Below are positions 23,925-31,812 of a stretch of 33,079 nucleotides of DNA, piece by piece. The notes beneath the pieces were generated by a model that had not been told where the DNA came from, made no database searches, and was given only the letters and a program-made list of their open reading frames with translations. Within the stretch, counting starts at the first letter, position 1; the number at the start of each line of letters is the position of its first letter. Origin of the DNA: Acetatifactor muris (GTDB lineage: Bacteria; Bacillota; Clostridia; Lachnospirales; Lachnospiraceae); NCBI GenBank assembly GCA_023664365.1, contig JAMPFR010000036.1:1-33079 (forward strand). Direction: 5' to 3'. The position numbers were made by a program, and so were the translations under genes.

Positions 23925-24974
23925 ATGGCGAAACCCAAACGTACTGTCATGGAATACAGAAGCTACAGCCTTTCCCCTCAGTTTCCGCTGCTGCTGCTGT
24001 CCGGAGACCATTGGAAAATTTCGGACATTCCCAGCGATCGGCTGCATTTTCACAACTGTCTGGAGCTGGGCCTGTGCCGATCCGACAGCGGCTGTATGAC
24101 CGTATTCGACCAGGCTGTCCCTTTCCGGGCAGGGGATGTAACCTTGATTCCCAAAAACGTTCCCCATACCACATACAGCACACCCGGAACGGAAAGCCTC
24201 TGGTCCTATCTCTTTTTCGACCCCCAGGCACTGTTCCGCAATATGCTGCCTGTGGCCTGGAAAAATTATGATCTGTTCAGGCAGGCTCACCCGGGGATGC
24301 AGGTGGTTTTCGGCCGGGAACAGTATCCCCGGATTTACCAGCTTGTGACCTCCGCCATCCGGGAACTGGAGGAACAGAGGCCGGGATACCAGCTCAGCGT
24401 CAAGGGGCTTCTGCTGTCTCTGTACATAGAGTTTGCCAGAGACTCCCTTTCACCCGCAGAAGCCGGGGATTCAGTTTCTACCCCCCCCAATTCCAAATCC
24501 GCCTCCGGAAATCCGGTTTATACAGGACTTCCGTCCCAGACCGGCCGGGACTCTGAGCTGGAGAAGGGCAATGCCCTGACCATCGCTCCCGCCCTGGACT
24601 TTATCGAGCAGAATTATAATCAGCAGTTTTCCATGGAATATCTGGCGGATTTATGCCACTGGAGCCCCACCCACTTCCGCAGGGTATTCCGGGATATTAT
24701 GCGGATTTCGCCTCTGGATTTTGTGAACCATACCAGAATTTTCAATGCCTGCAACCTGCTGCAGAGTACCGAGGATTCCATTCTGGACATTTCGGAGGCC
24801 GTGGGCTTCCATTCCGTATCCAGCTTCAACCGCTGCTTTATTAAAATGATGCAGATGTCTCCCAGGGAATACCGGAAAACCACCCAGCACCCCGACAACG
24901 GCGCGGATTCCCAGTATATCGTGGGCTATTCCGGCTGGATGCAGCCGGAGGTTCCCCAAAAGCGGCAGAACTGA
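23925..24974 (+). CDS. AraC-family transcriptional regulator (cupin + helix-turn-helix)
   Basis: A 349-residue DNA-binding protein, divergent from the carbohydrate cluster and very likely its regulator. The N-terminal half has the cupin sensing fold (HFHNCLELGLCRSDSG, VPFRAGDVTLIPKNVPHTTY) that usually binds a sugar. A Ser/Pro-rich linker (about 180-215) joins the double helix-turn-helix domain: FIEQNYNQQFSMEYLADLCH, SPTHFRRVFRDIM, ISPLDFVNHTRI, ISEAVGFHSVSSFNRCF, MSPREYRKTTQ. A 28-residue tail follows. AGAGG precedes the ATG. It ends nine bases from the convergent small acidic gene with no visible terminator. Ligand unknown; an oligosaccharide or breakdown sugar of the pathway is likely. Confidence 0.93.
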   Translation: MAKPKRTVMEYRSYSLSPQFPLLLLSGDHWKISDIPSDRLHFHNCLELGLCRSDSGCMTVFDQAVPFRAGDVTLIPKNVPHTTYSTPGTESLWSYLFFDPQALFRNMLPVAWKNYDLFRQAHPGMQVVFGREQYPRIYQLVTSAIRELEEQRPGYQLSVKGLLLSLYIEFARDSLSPAEAGDSVSTPPNSKSASGNPVYTGLPSQTGRDSELEKGNALTIAPALDFIEQNYNQQFSMEYLADLCHWSPTHFRRVFRDIMRISPLDFVNHTRIFNACNLLQSTEDSILDISEAVGFHSVSSFNRCFIKMMQMSPREYRKTTQHPDNGADSQYIVGYSGWMQPEVPQKRQN

Positions 24975-24983
24975 TTTTGTCTC

Positions 24984-25247
24984 CTATCCCTCTACAATCA
25001 GATACCTGCCGTCTCCAATGTCAAAGACTTCATCCGCATCCAGAATTTCTTCATCTTCGGCGCCTTCCATGTCGATGCCTTCTTCTTCAAAGTAATCCGC
25101 CACCTCGTCCACGGAATTCACCACAACCGCCATGCAGTCCTCCAGAAATTCTTCCGCTTCGTCCAGAGTCTCCGCCACCTTTTCGGGAAAAAGCTGAAGC
25201 TGATTATCCAAGAAGCACTCCAGAACCTCATCATCAAATTCGCGCAT
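24984..25247 (-). CDS. Small acidic conserved protein of unknown function
   Basis: An 87-residue, strongly acidic protein (MREFDDEVLECFLDNQLQLF, then repeated Glu/Asp helices, ending VFDIGDGRYLIVEG). Similar small Lachnospiraceae proteins have, as far as I remember, been labelled glyoxalase without obvious active-site residues; nothing in this sequence supports that activity. It has a near-optimal AAGGAGG before the ATG and its own consensus promoter (25280-25308), so it is a real, probably well expressed gene. No membrane segments, signal or metal motifs are visible. Confidence 0.75.
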   Translation of the reverse strand: MREFDDEVLECFLDNQLQLFPEKVAETLDEAEEFLEDCMAVVVNSVDEVADYFEEEGIDMEGAEDEEILDADEVFDIGDGRYLIVEG

Positions 25248-25279
25248 CTTCCACCCTCCTTTACTACCGGTATGCCCAC

Positions 25280-25308
25280 ATACTACAATGTTATGCAGCC
25301 CGTGTCAA
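25280..25308 (-). promoter_or_regulatory. Promoter of the small acidic protein gene
   Basis: Minus-strand TTGACA (25303-25308), 17-base spacer, TAGTAT (25280-25285). A 7-bp imperfect inverted repeat (GCCTGTG with CACGGGC on the minus strand) overlaps the -35 and could be an operator. Confidence 0.65.
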
Positions 25309-25342
25309 TATGGCACAGGCAATTCATATGATAAATGTTTCC

Positions 25343-25993
25343 TCACAGAAAATCCAGCAGTTCAAGAGGACTGCCGATGACGGCGTCGGCGTGGCTTTCC
25401 TCCAGCTCCCTCCGGTCACGGAAGCCCCAGAGCGCCCCCAGGGTAAAGGCTCCTGCGCCTTTGCCCGTTTTCATGTCCGTAGCCGTGTCTCCCAGATACA
25501 GAATATCCTCCGCCCCCAGGGAAAGCTTTTCCAAAATGGCAAATACGCCTACCGGATCGGGCTTTATGGCAATGCCCTCCTGCTGTCCTTGGATCACGTC
25601 GAAATATCCTTTCCCGAACAGGCTCTCCACCACGTCTATGGCCTGGGCGTGAGGCTTGTTTGACAGCACTGCAATCCTGACTTTTCTCTCCTTAAGCGCG
25701 GCCAGCAGCTCCGGTATGCCCTCATAGGGCTTCACCTGATACATGCAGTCCGCCGCAAAATATTTTTTGTACAATGCAAAGGCTTCGTCAAAATGTACCA
25801 GTTCCCTGTCTCCGGAGGCCGCCAACGCCCTTTTGACCAAGTTTGCCGCGCCGTCCCCGATAAAATATTTATAATCGGACTCCGGAAAGGGGCCATAGCC
25901 AAAAGGGGCGATTGCCCTGTCTCCGCAGTATTTTATGCTGGCTATGGAATCTGACAGGGTTCCGTCCAAATCAAAAATCATCGCCTGCTTCAT
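25343..25993 (-). CDS. HAD-family hydrolase (phosphoglycolate phosphatase-like)
   Basis: A 216-residue cytoplasmic phosphatase of the haloacid dehalogenase superfamily, subfamily IA. It carries motif I FDLDGTLSDS (nucleophile Asp8, acid/base Asp10), motif II VLSNKP, motif III lysine in KPDP and motif IV LGDTATDM; the cap (about 17-85) is all-helical. Close relatives hydrolyse phosphoglycolate, nucleotides or sugar phosphates, so the substrate is open. The start at 25993 is preferred to a frame eight codons longer because MKQAMIFDLDGT is the usual beginning and AAAGGA lies upstream. It follows maf after 73 bases on the same strand and is probably the last gene of the pheA-to-HAD run. Confidence 0.88.
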   Translation of the reverse strand: MKQAMIFDLDGTLSDSIASIKYCGDRAIAPFGYGPFPESDYKYFIGDGAANLVKRALAASGDRELVHFDEAFALYKKYFAADCMYQVKPYEGIPELLAALKERKVRIAVLSNKPHAQAIDVVESLFGKGYFDVIQGQQEGIAIKPDPVGVFAILEKLSLGAEDILYLGDTATDMKTGKGAGAFTLGALWGFRDRRELEESHADAVIGSPLELLDFL

Positions 25994-26066
25994 TTTACAA
26001 CCATTCCTTTCCACCACGCCTTTCCACGGCCTGTTACCCGATATCCTTCGGCATTCCCTGCCTGCC

Positions 26067-26672
26067 TCAGAAGGGTTCCGTGCCGCACAGTTCTTTTGCT
26101 TCCTGATAAAGCCTCCCCACAGGCAGGCCTACCACGTTATTGTAGTCTCCTTCGATTTTCCTGACATATCTGGCGAAAAAGCCCTGAATTCCATAGGCCC
26201 CCGCCTTGTCCATACAGTCCCCCGTACTTATGTAACCGCTAATCTCCTCCTGGCTCAGGGGATAAAGGACTACCTCTGTCCTCTCATGAAAGCTTTTTCT
26301 CCGTATCTGCCCGGAAGCACTCCTGTAAATCAGTGTGACGCCGGTATATACCTCATGGCTTTTCCCCGAAAGCACAGTCAGCATCCTGACCGCATCCTCC
26401 CGGCTCACAGGCTTTCCCAGAATGCTGCCGCCCATAGCCACCACGGTATCCGCACCCACTATAAGAAGGGCCTCCGGCCTGACAGCCCCGGCTTCCGTCA
26501 GCATCCGAAATACCGCCTCTGCCTTCTGCGACGACAGTTCTTCCACCACCTTCTCAGGATCGGAGGCCGTGACATGCTCCGGCACACTGCTGACCTTCAC
26601 CTCAAATTGCAGTCCGATCTGCTCCATAAGCTCCCGTCGTCTGGGAGAGGCGGACGCAAGCACGATTCTCAT
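26067..26672 (-). CDS. maf: Maf family nucleoside triphosphate pyrophosphatase
   Basis: A 201-residue protein of the Maf/YhdE family, house-cleaning pyrophosphatases that hydrolyse dTTP, UTP or modified nucleotides to the monophosphate. Visible are the N-terminal nucleotide-binding motif SASPRRRELM, VGADTVVAMGGSILGKP with the catalytic Asp, the SGKSHEVYTGV strand, YISTGDCMDKAGAYGIQG and the closing VVGLPV. Its ATG overlaps the ppk1 stop codon by four bases (ATGA), so its translation is probably coupled to ppk1. The last residues (GTEPF) are poorly conserved. Confidence 0.94.
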   Translation of the reverse strand: MRIVLASASPRRRELMEQIGLQFEVKVSSVPEHVTASDPEKVVEELSSQKAEAVFRMLTEAGAVRPEALLIVGADTVVAMGGSILGKPVSREDAVRMLTVLSGKSHEVYTGVTLIYRSASGQIRRKSFHERTEVVLYPLSQEEISGYISTGDCMDKAGAYGIQGFFARYVRKIEGDYNNVVGLPVGRLYQEAKELCGTEPF

Positions 26673-28804
26673 TGATGCACCTCCGGAATAAACGTCCGGG
26701 TCACCGGGGTTTCCTCCTCTGCGGCGGCGTTTGCCTTCATCACCGCCTCCCGGCAGAAGGCCTCCTGAGACTGGAACCGGGATTTCCCCCGTTTATCCAC
26801 CCTTTCATAGGTGCCATCCGCCTGCAGTACGGAAGCCTTCACATTATCCTTCAGCTGGCTCTGCAGGATATGAAGCAGCTCCTCCTTCAGCTCCGGCCGG
26901 TCTATGGGAAAGAGGATCTCCACCCGCCGCTCCAGATTCCGGGGCATCCAGTCTGCACTGCCGCAGTATATTTCATAGTTTTCATCGTTCTCAAAGTAAA
27001 AAATTCTGCTGTGCTCCAGAAAGTTGCCTACGATGGAGCGCACCGTAATATTTTCACTGACCCCCGGGATACCGGTCTTTAAACAGCAGATTCCTCTGAC
27101 AATCAGGTCAATCTTAACGCCTGCCGCGCCTGCCGCATAAAGCGCCGCGATAATATCCCTGTCGCAGAGGGAGTTCATTTTGGCGATAATCCCCGCAGGA
27201 CGCCCCTCCAGAGCATGCTTCTTCTCCCGCTCAATCAGATACAGGAATTTTTCCTTCAGCCACAGGGGCGCAAGGCTTAACTTGTTCCACACCAGGGGCT
27301 CGGAATAGCCGGACAGCATGTTGAACACCGCCGTAGCATCCTCCCCCACCGACTCGTCGCAGGTCAGCAGCCCGATATCCGTGTACAGCTTGGCCGTGGC
27401 GTCGTTATAATTGCCGGTGCCCAGATGCACATAGCGGCGGATGCCGTCTTCTTCCCTGCGCACCACAAGGGTTATCTTGCTGTGGGTCTTTAAGCCTACC
27501 AGTCCGTAGATGACATGGCAGCCCGCCTTTTCCAGCATCTTTGCCCATACGATATTATTCTCCTCATCAAAACGGGCCTTCAGCTCCACCAGCACCGATA
27601 CCTGCTTGCCATTCTCCGCGGCCTGGGCCAGCGCGGCAATGATAGGGGAATTACCGCTGACCCGGTACAGGGTCTGCTTGATGGCAAGCACCTCCGGATC
27701 CTTTGCCGCCTGCCGGATGAACTGCACCACCGGCTCAAAGGTCTGGTAAGGGTGATGCAGCAGAATATCTCCCTTTCTGATTTCTTCAAAGATGTCGCAG
27801 CCTGCGGGAAGCTCCGGCACAGGCTGGGGCGTATACTTCGGCGTCTTCAGATGCTCATACCCCTCCAGCCCGTACAGCTTCATCAGTACGGTAAGATCCA
27901 GGGGGCCTGCAATTTTATAAATATTCTGTTCCAGATGCAGCTCGCTCTTTAAGATTTTCAGCAGCCGCTTGTCCATGCCTTCCTCCACCTCCAGGCGGAT
28001 TGCCTCGCCCCACTGGCGCTTTTTCAGCTGCTTCTGTATCTCCTTCAGCAGATCCGCCGCCTCGTCCTCCTCGATGGTAAGATCGGCGTTCCGCATAATC
28101 CGGAAAGGATGGGCGCACACAATATCATAGTTCAGGAACAGCTTGTGCATATTCCGCTCGATAATCTCCTCCAGAAGGATAATCTTTCCCGCCCTGCCCG
28201 ACGTGGGCAGCTGCACAATGCGGTCCAGCACCGAAGGCACCTGTACCGTGGCAAACTCCAGCTCCTCTTTGCTGTTTTTCTTGTGAACCAGCGCCGCAAT
28301 GTTCAGCGACTTGTTGCGAACCAACGGAAAAGGTCTGGAGGAATCCACCGCCATAGGCGTCAGCACGGGATAGACGTTCTCCTCAAAATACCGGTCGATA
28401 AACGCCGCTTCCTCCCCGCTTAAATCTTCATGCCTGCTGATTATCTGAAGTCCGTTCTTTGCCAGCTGGGGCACCAGAGAACGGTTCCAGGTGGAATACT
28501 GCAGATCCACCAGATTATGGATCGCCACGTCCAGAGCCGCCAGCTGCTCCTTTGGCGTCATACCCGCAATATCCCGTTTCTCGTATTTTGCATTTACCAT
28601 ATCCTTCAGAGAGGCCACCCGGATCATAAAGAATTCATCCAGATTGGAGGCTGTAATGCTTAAAAATTTCAGCCGTTCAAACAGCGGTATATTCTTATCC
28701 CGGGCCTCATTCAGCACCCTGTGGTCAAATGAAATCCAGGAAAGCTCCCGGTTGGTATAATACTTCGAATCACAAAAATCAATTTCACCCATATCCGCAA
28801 CCAT
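26669..28804 (-). CDS. ppk1: Polyphosphate kinase 1
   Basis: Makes long-chain polyphosphate from ATP, reversibly, via a phosphohistidine. The 711-residue product has the normal length and domain order: an N-terminal helical domain (NRELSWISFDHRVLNEARD), a head domain, then two phospholipase-D-like domains. His441 in GLKTHSKITLVVRR and His598 in FLEHSRIFYF are 157 residues apart, the same as His435 and His592 of the E. coli enzyme; GSADWMPRNLERRVEILFPI is also diagnostic. The ppx-like gene lies 28 bases upstream and maf overlaps downstream, forming a polyphosphate/nucleotide housekeeping operon. Start at 28804 is supported by AGGGA nine bases upstream, but ATG at 28792 is possible. Confidence 0.96.
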   Translation of the reverse strand: MVADMGEIDFCDSKYYTNRELSWISFDHRVLNEARDKNIPLFERLKFLSITASNLDEFFMIRVASLKDMVNAKYEKRDIAGMTPKEQLAALDVAIHNLVDLQYSTWNRSLVPQLAKNGLQIISRHEDLSGEEAAFIDRYFEENVYPVLTPMAVDSSRPFPLVRNKSLNIAALVHKKNSKEELEFATVQVPSVLDRIVQLPTSGRAGKIILLEEIIERNMHKLFLNYDIVCAHPFRIMRNADLTIEEDEAADLLKEIQKQLKKRQWGEAIRLEVEEGMDKRLLKILKSELHLEQNIYKIAGPLDLTVLMKLYGLEGYEHLKTPKYTPQPVPELPAGCDIFEEIRKGDILLHHPYQTFEPVVQFIRQAAKDPEVLAIKQTLYRVSGNSPIIAALAQAAENGKQVSVLVELKARFDEENNIVWAKMLEKAGCHVIYGLVGLKTHSKITLVVRREEDGIRRYVHLGTGNYNDATAKLYTDIGLLTCDESVGEDATAVFNMLSGYSEPLVWNKLSLAPLWLKEKFLYLIEREKKHALEGRPAGIIAKMNSLCDRDIIAALYAAGAAGVKIDLIVRGICCLKTGIPGVSENITVRSIVGNFLEHSRIFYFENDENYEIYCGSADWMPRNLERRVEILFPIDRPELKEELLHILQSQLKDNVKASVLQADGTYERVDKRGKSRFQSQEAFCREAVMKANAAAEEETPVTRTFIPEVHQ

Positions 28805-28832
28805 ACCTTTCTATCCCTATTTCCGCGTCCCT

Positions 28833-30371
28833 TTAATTCTGCAATGTCTTTTTCTGCTTTAAGACCGGCTCCACACTGAAGACCTCCCGGAAAAATTCCG
28901 TTCTCTCCCGAAAGAAGCCCTTTTCCAGCGTAATATCCTCCGGGGTATCCACCGTGAGAAACAGCTGATTGTCCTTTAAGACCGCCTTTATCCCTTTCAG
29001 CTTCTGCTTGTGGCTTCTGTCCAGTCCGCCGGACAATCTCAAAATGGCCGTCAGCTTCGCAATTTTCAGATAAGTCTCCCTGTCTACGCGCTGTCCCTCA
29101 TAATAGATAAACCTGCTGTGGTTAAAACGCACTATGTTCGCCACGATTTCACGCTCTGCGTGGGACAGGCCGATAATCTCCGTAGCCATGATAATATCGT
29201 AGGAGGTCTCGCCTATATTCACCATGCTGATATATTTTCCGCAGTCGTGGAGAATGGCCGCCAGCCGCAGGTACAGGAAATCCCGTTTCCCCAGCCCGTG
29301 TACCTTTTTCATGCTGTCAAAGATTTCCGTGGCAATATTATCCAGGGTCTCGGAGCGTTTCCTGCTGCCCATGTAACGCTTGCTGATATTGATGGCGCAG
29401 GCGATAATATCCTTCTCAAAGTCATGCTCTCCCCGGAACATCTTTATTTTTTCCGCATATTCGTAAGCCATGCCGTCGCACAGGGTGACGCCGGGAGCCC
29501 ATATCTTTCCCGCCCCCATCAGATCCGCAATGCGGCCGGTAAGCACGGCGCTGATAAAGGCAAGGGGCACCTTCTCCTCCGGCATGTTTAAATTTTTCGC
29601 CGCCTGGGCGGGCGTCTCCGCCCGCAGCTGGTCTGCAAACCCTTCAAAGGCGCTTCTGTCCAGCACGGCTTTGCCGGAATTTCCGCCGGCAAGCTTTACG
29701 GCCAGGGGAGAAATATAATCATCTATCACAATCAGGTTGTGTATCTCCCTGTCCTTCAGATACAGCTTTTTATAATTTGCCAGCTGGGCCATGGCCATCT
29801 CGTCAATGAAATATTCCATCTTTGAGCGCTTCACCTCAAAGCGGACTATATACTCCTGAATACGCAGAACTCCCAGGCGCAGGTTCTGCGTGGACACCAG
29901 GGTGTCATTGTCAAACAGGGATATCTGTATGCTTCCCCCGCCAATGTCCAGAATCGCCGTCTTCTCTTCAATAAATCTGCGGAAGCTTTCTCCCCTGGAG
30001 GCAACGGATTTATAGCCCAGAAAACGCTGCTCCGAATTGCTCAGCACCTCTATTTTAATGCCTGTCCGCTGGGCAATCTGATCCCGGACAATGATGGAAT
30101 TTTCCGTCTCCCGGATGGCGCTGGTGCCGTATGCCCGGTAGCCCTCCGCCCTGTATGCCTTCAGGATGCCGCCGAACTCCTTCAACGTACGGCAGACTTC
30201 ATCCAGCTTTTCATTGGATATCTTGCCGTGGGCATAGGTATCACTGCCCAGCGCCAGCCTTCTGCTGATGCAGTCAATCTCCCGCATATTGTTTTTGCCG
30301 GAGAATTCAAATAGCTTCATTGTCAGTTCAAAGCTGCCCACAACTATGGCCGCAAAGATTCTGGTACTCAT
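28833..30371 (-). CDS. Ppx/GppA phosphatase family protein with HD domain
   Basis: A 512-residue protein of the exopolyphosphatase/guanosine pentaphosphatase family. The first half is the actin-like Ppx/GppA fold (RAYGTSAIRETEN, LSNSEQRFLGY with the probable catalytic Glu, LDIGGGSIQISLF). The second half has an HD phosphohydrolase-like domain (LRLAAILHDCGKYISM, FNHSR). The N-terminal phosphate loop, usually (A)IDxGS, reads AIVVGSFE here, so the conserved Asp is Val10; this could reduce catalysis and make it a polyphosphate or (p)ppGpp sensor. It precedes ppk1 by 28 bases, consistent with balancing polyphosphate. GGGAGG lies before the ATG. Confidence 0.88.
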   Translation of the reverse strand: MSTRIFAAIVVGSFELTMKLFEFSGKNNMREIDCISRRLALGSDTYAHGKISNEKLDEVCRTLKEFGGILKAYRAEGYRAYGTSAIRETENSIIVRDQIAQRTGIKIEVLSNSEQRFLGYKSVASRGESFRRFIEEKTAILDIGGGSIQISLFDNDTLVSTQNLRLGVLRIQEYIVRFEVKRSKMEYFIDEMAMAQLANYKKLYLKDREIHNLIVIDDYISPLAVKLAGGNSGKAVLDRSAFEGFADQLRAETPAQAAKNLNMPEEKVPLAFISAVLTGRIADLMGAGKIWAPGVTLCDGMAYEYAEKIKMFRGEHDFEKDIIACAINISKRYMGSRKRSETLDNIATEIFDSMKKVHGLGKRDFLYLRLAAILHDCGKYISMVNIGETSYDIIMATEIIGLSHAEREIVANIVRFNHSRFIYYEGQRVDRETYLKIAKLTAILRLSGGLDRSHKQKLKGIKAVLKDNQLFLTVDTPEDITLEKGFFRERTEFFREVFSVEPVLKQKKTLQN

Positions 30372-30408
30372 TTCCGCCTCCCGCTGTTGTTTATATAGTG
30401 TAATTGTA

Positions 30409-30425
30409 ATACGGCATCCCCGTAT
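30409..30425. promoter_or_regulatory. 6-bp inverted repeat upstream of the ppx-like gene
   Basis: ATACGG (30409-30414) and CCGTAT (30420-30425) flank CATCC in the 69-base spacer. On the minus strand it is followed by an AT-rich stretch including TATATA (near 30390) that could be a weak -10. It may be an operator of an internal promoter for the ppx-ppk1-maf genes. Confidence 0.25.
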
Positions 30426-30440
30426 CGACCCGTATCCTGC

Positions 30441-31790
30441 TTAAGTCCGGGCGCCCAGCAGATAATCCACAAACTGTCTGGCCGTCCGCCCGGACAGTCC
30501 GCCGTGGGAAAGCTCCCACTTATTTGCCTCCGCCAGCAGCTCCTCCTCGGACAGCTTCAGGCCCTCCCGCTGTGCCAGAGCCTTTACAATATCCTGAAAC
30601 TGCCTTTTATCCGGCGCTCCGAAATAAATTGTCACACCGAACCGGTATACCAGGGACAGCTTTTCCTGCACCGTATCTCCGGTGTGCATATCCTGACGTA
30701 TCTCCTCCCTGTCGCCGTAATTTTCACGAATCAGGTGCCTTCTGTTGGAGGTGGCATAAATCAGAACGTTATCCGGCTTTTTCTCCAAACCGCCCTCAAT
30801 GACCGCCTTCAGATATTTATATTCCGTCTCAAAGTCCTCAAAGCTTAAATCATCCATGTAAATAATAAATTTGTAATTACGCTTTTTAATCTGCCCGATG
30901 ACCTGGTTCAAATCCTGGAACTGATGTCGGTATATCTCTATAATGCGCAGACCCTTTTCATAGTATTCGTTGGCAATGGCCTTGATACAGGAGGATTTCC
31001 CCGTGCCAGCATCCCCGAAGAGCAGACAGTTGTTGGCTTTTCTCCCCGCCACAAAAGCATCCGTATTGTCCGTCAGCTTTTTCTTGGGGATATCATAGCC
31101 CACCAGGTCGTTTAAGGCCACATGGGCGATATTGGGAATGGGTTCAACATGTACGCCCGCCTGATCGTGCACCACCCGGAAAGACTTGTGCAGGCCGAAT
31201 TTTCCTACCCCGTATTCCCTGTAAAATTCAGTCAGGGTTGCCTTCATCTCTTCCGGCGTCCGGTCTGTGCGGAATTTTTCCGCAAGCTCGCAGATGCGGG
31301 CGCATATCCTGGTATTGTACACCCTGCTCTCCCTGCTGCCGATCTCATAATGCTCCGTCAGGGCATATTCGGGCACATGAAGGCATTCACACATCCGGCT
31401 GAAATCATAATCATAAAATTCCTTAAAAATCGCAATGTCATGGAGGGCCGCATCATTGATGGTTCCCCGGATTTCTCCTCGGATTTCACAGCCGCAGCTG
31501 TAACTGTTCTCATTATTCACCAGAAGGTCTGCCAGATAACAGTGCCACAGATTTCCGTGAAAGCCGTAGGTTCCCGCAAGCTCAATCAACCTGTGGATGC
31601 AGTCATAGAAAAGGGCTGCCGGGCTGTATTCCGCAGCCGGACTTCCGTCGGCCGCCGGGCTGCCCCCCGGCTCTGCCGCCCTGCGCCGCTTCGCCTCCGG
31701 ATCACCGTAATGCTCCATAATCCAGGCCATATCATAGAGAAGAGCGCCATCCTCAAAGTTTCTGTATACGATCAGTTCCTGCTCCCGCAT
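30441..31790 (-). CDS. AAA-type ATPase, DUF815 family
   Basis: A 449-residue protein with a C-terminal AAA-like ATPase of the DUF815 group: LNDLVGYDIPKKKLTDNTDA, Walker A GDAGTGKSS (259-267), Walker B FIIYMDDLSF (about 309-318), a sensor-like region YATSNRRHLI and an arginine-rich lid (GLSGRTARQFVDYLL). The N-terminal 200 residues are unique to the family and of unknown role. Residues 38-58 carry an Ala/Pro/Gly-rich repeat (GGSPAADGSPAAEYSPAA) that looks like an inserted flexible linker. AAAGGA precedes the ATG, 22 bases after pheA, so both are probably co-transcribed. No substrate is known for this family. Confidence 0.85.
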   Translation of the reverse strand: MREQELIVYRNFEDGALLYDMAWIMEHYGDPEAKRRRAAEPGGSPAADGSPAAEYSPAALFYDCIHRLIELAGTYGFHGNLWHCYLADLLVNNENSYSCGCEIRGEIRGTINDAALHDIAIFKEFYDYDFSRMCECLHVPEYALTEHYEIGSRESRVYNTRICARICELAEKFRTDRTPEEMKATLTEFYREYGVGKFGLHKSFRVVHDQAGVHVEPIPNIAHVALNDLVGYDIPKKKLTDNTDAFVAGRKANNCLLFGDAGTGKSSCIKAIANEYYEKGLRIIEIYRHQFQDLNQVIGQIKKRNYKFIIYMDDLSFEDFETEYKYLKAVIEGGLEKKPDNVLIYATSNRRHLIRENYGDREEIRQDMHTGDTVQEKLSLVYRFGVTIYFGAPDKRQFQDIVKALAQREGLKLSEEELLAEANKWELSHGGLSGRTARQFVDYLLGART

Positions 31791-31812
31791 AAGCTTCTAT
31801 CCTTTCCGCGCC

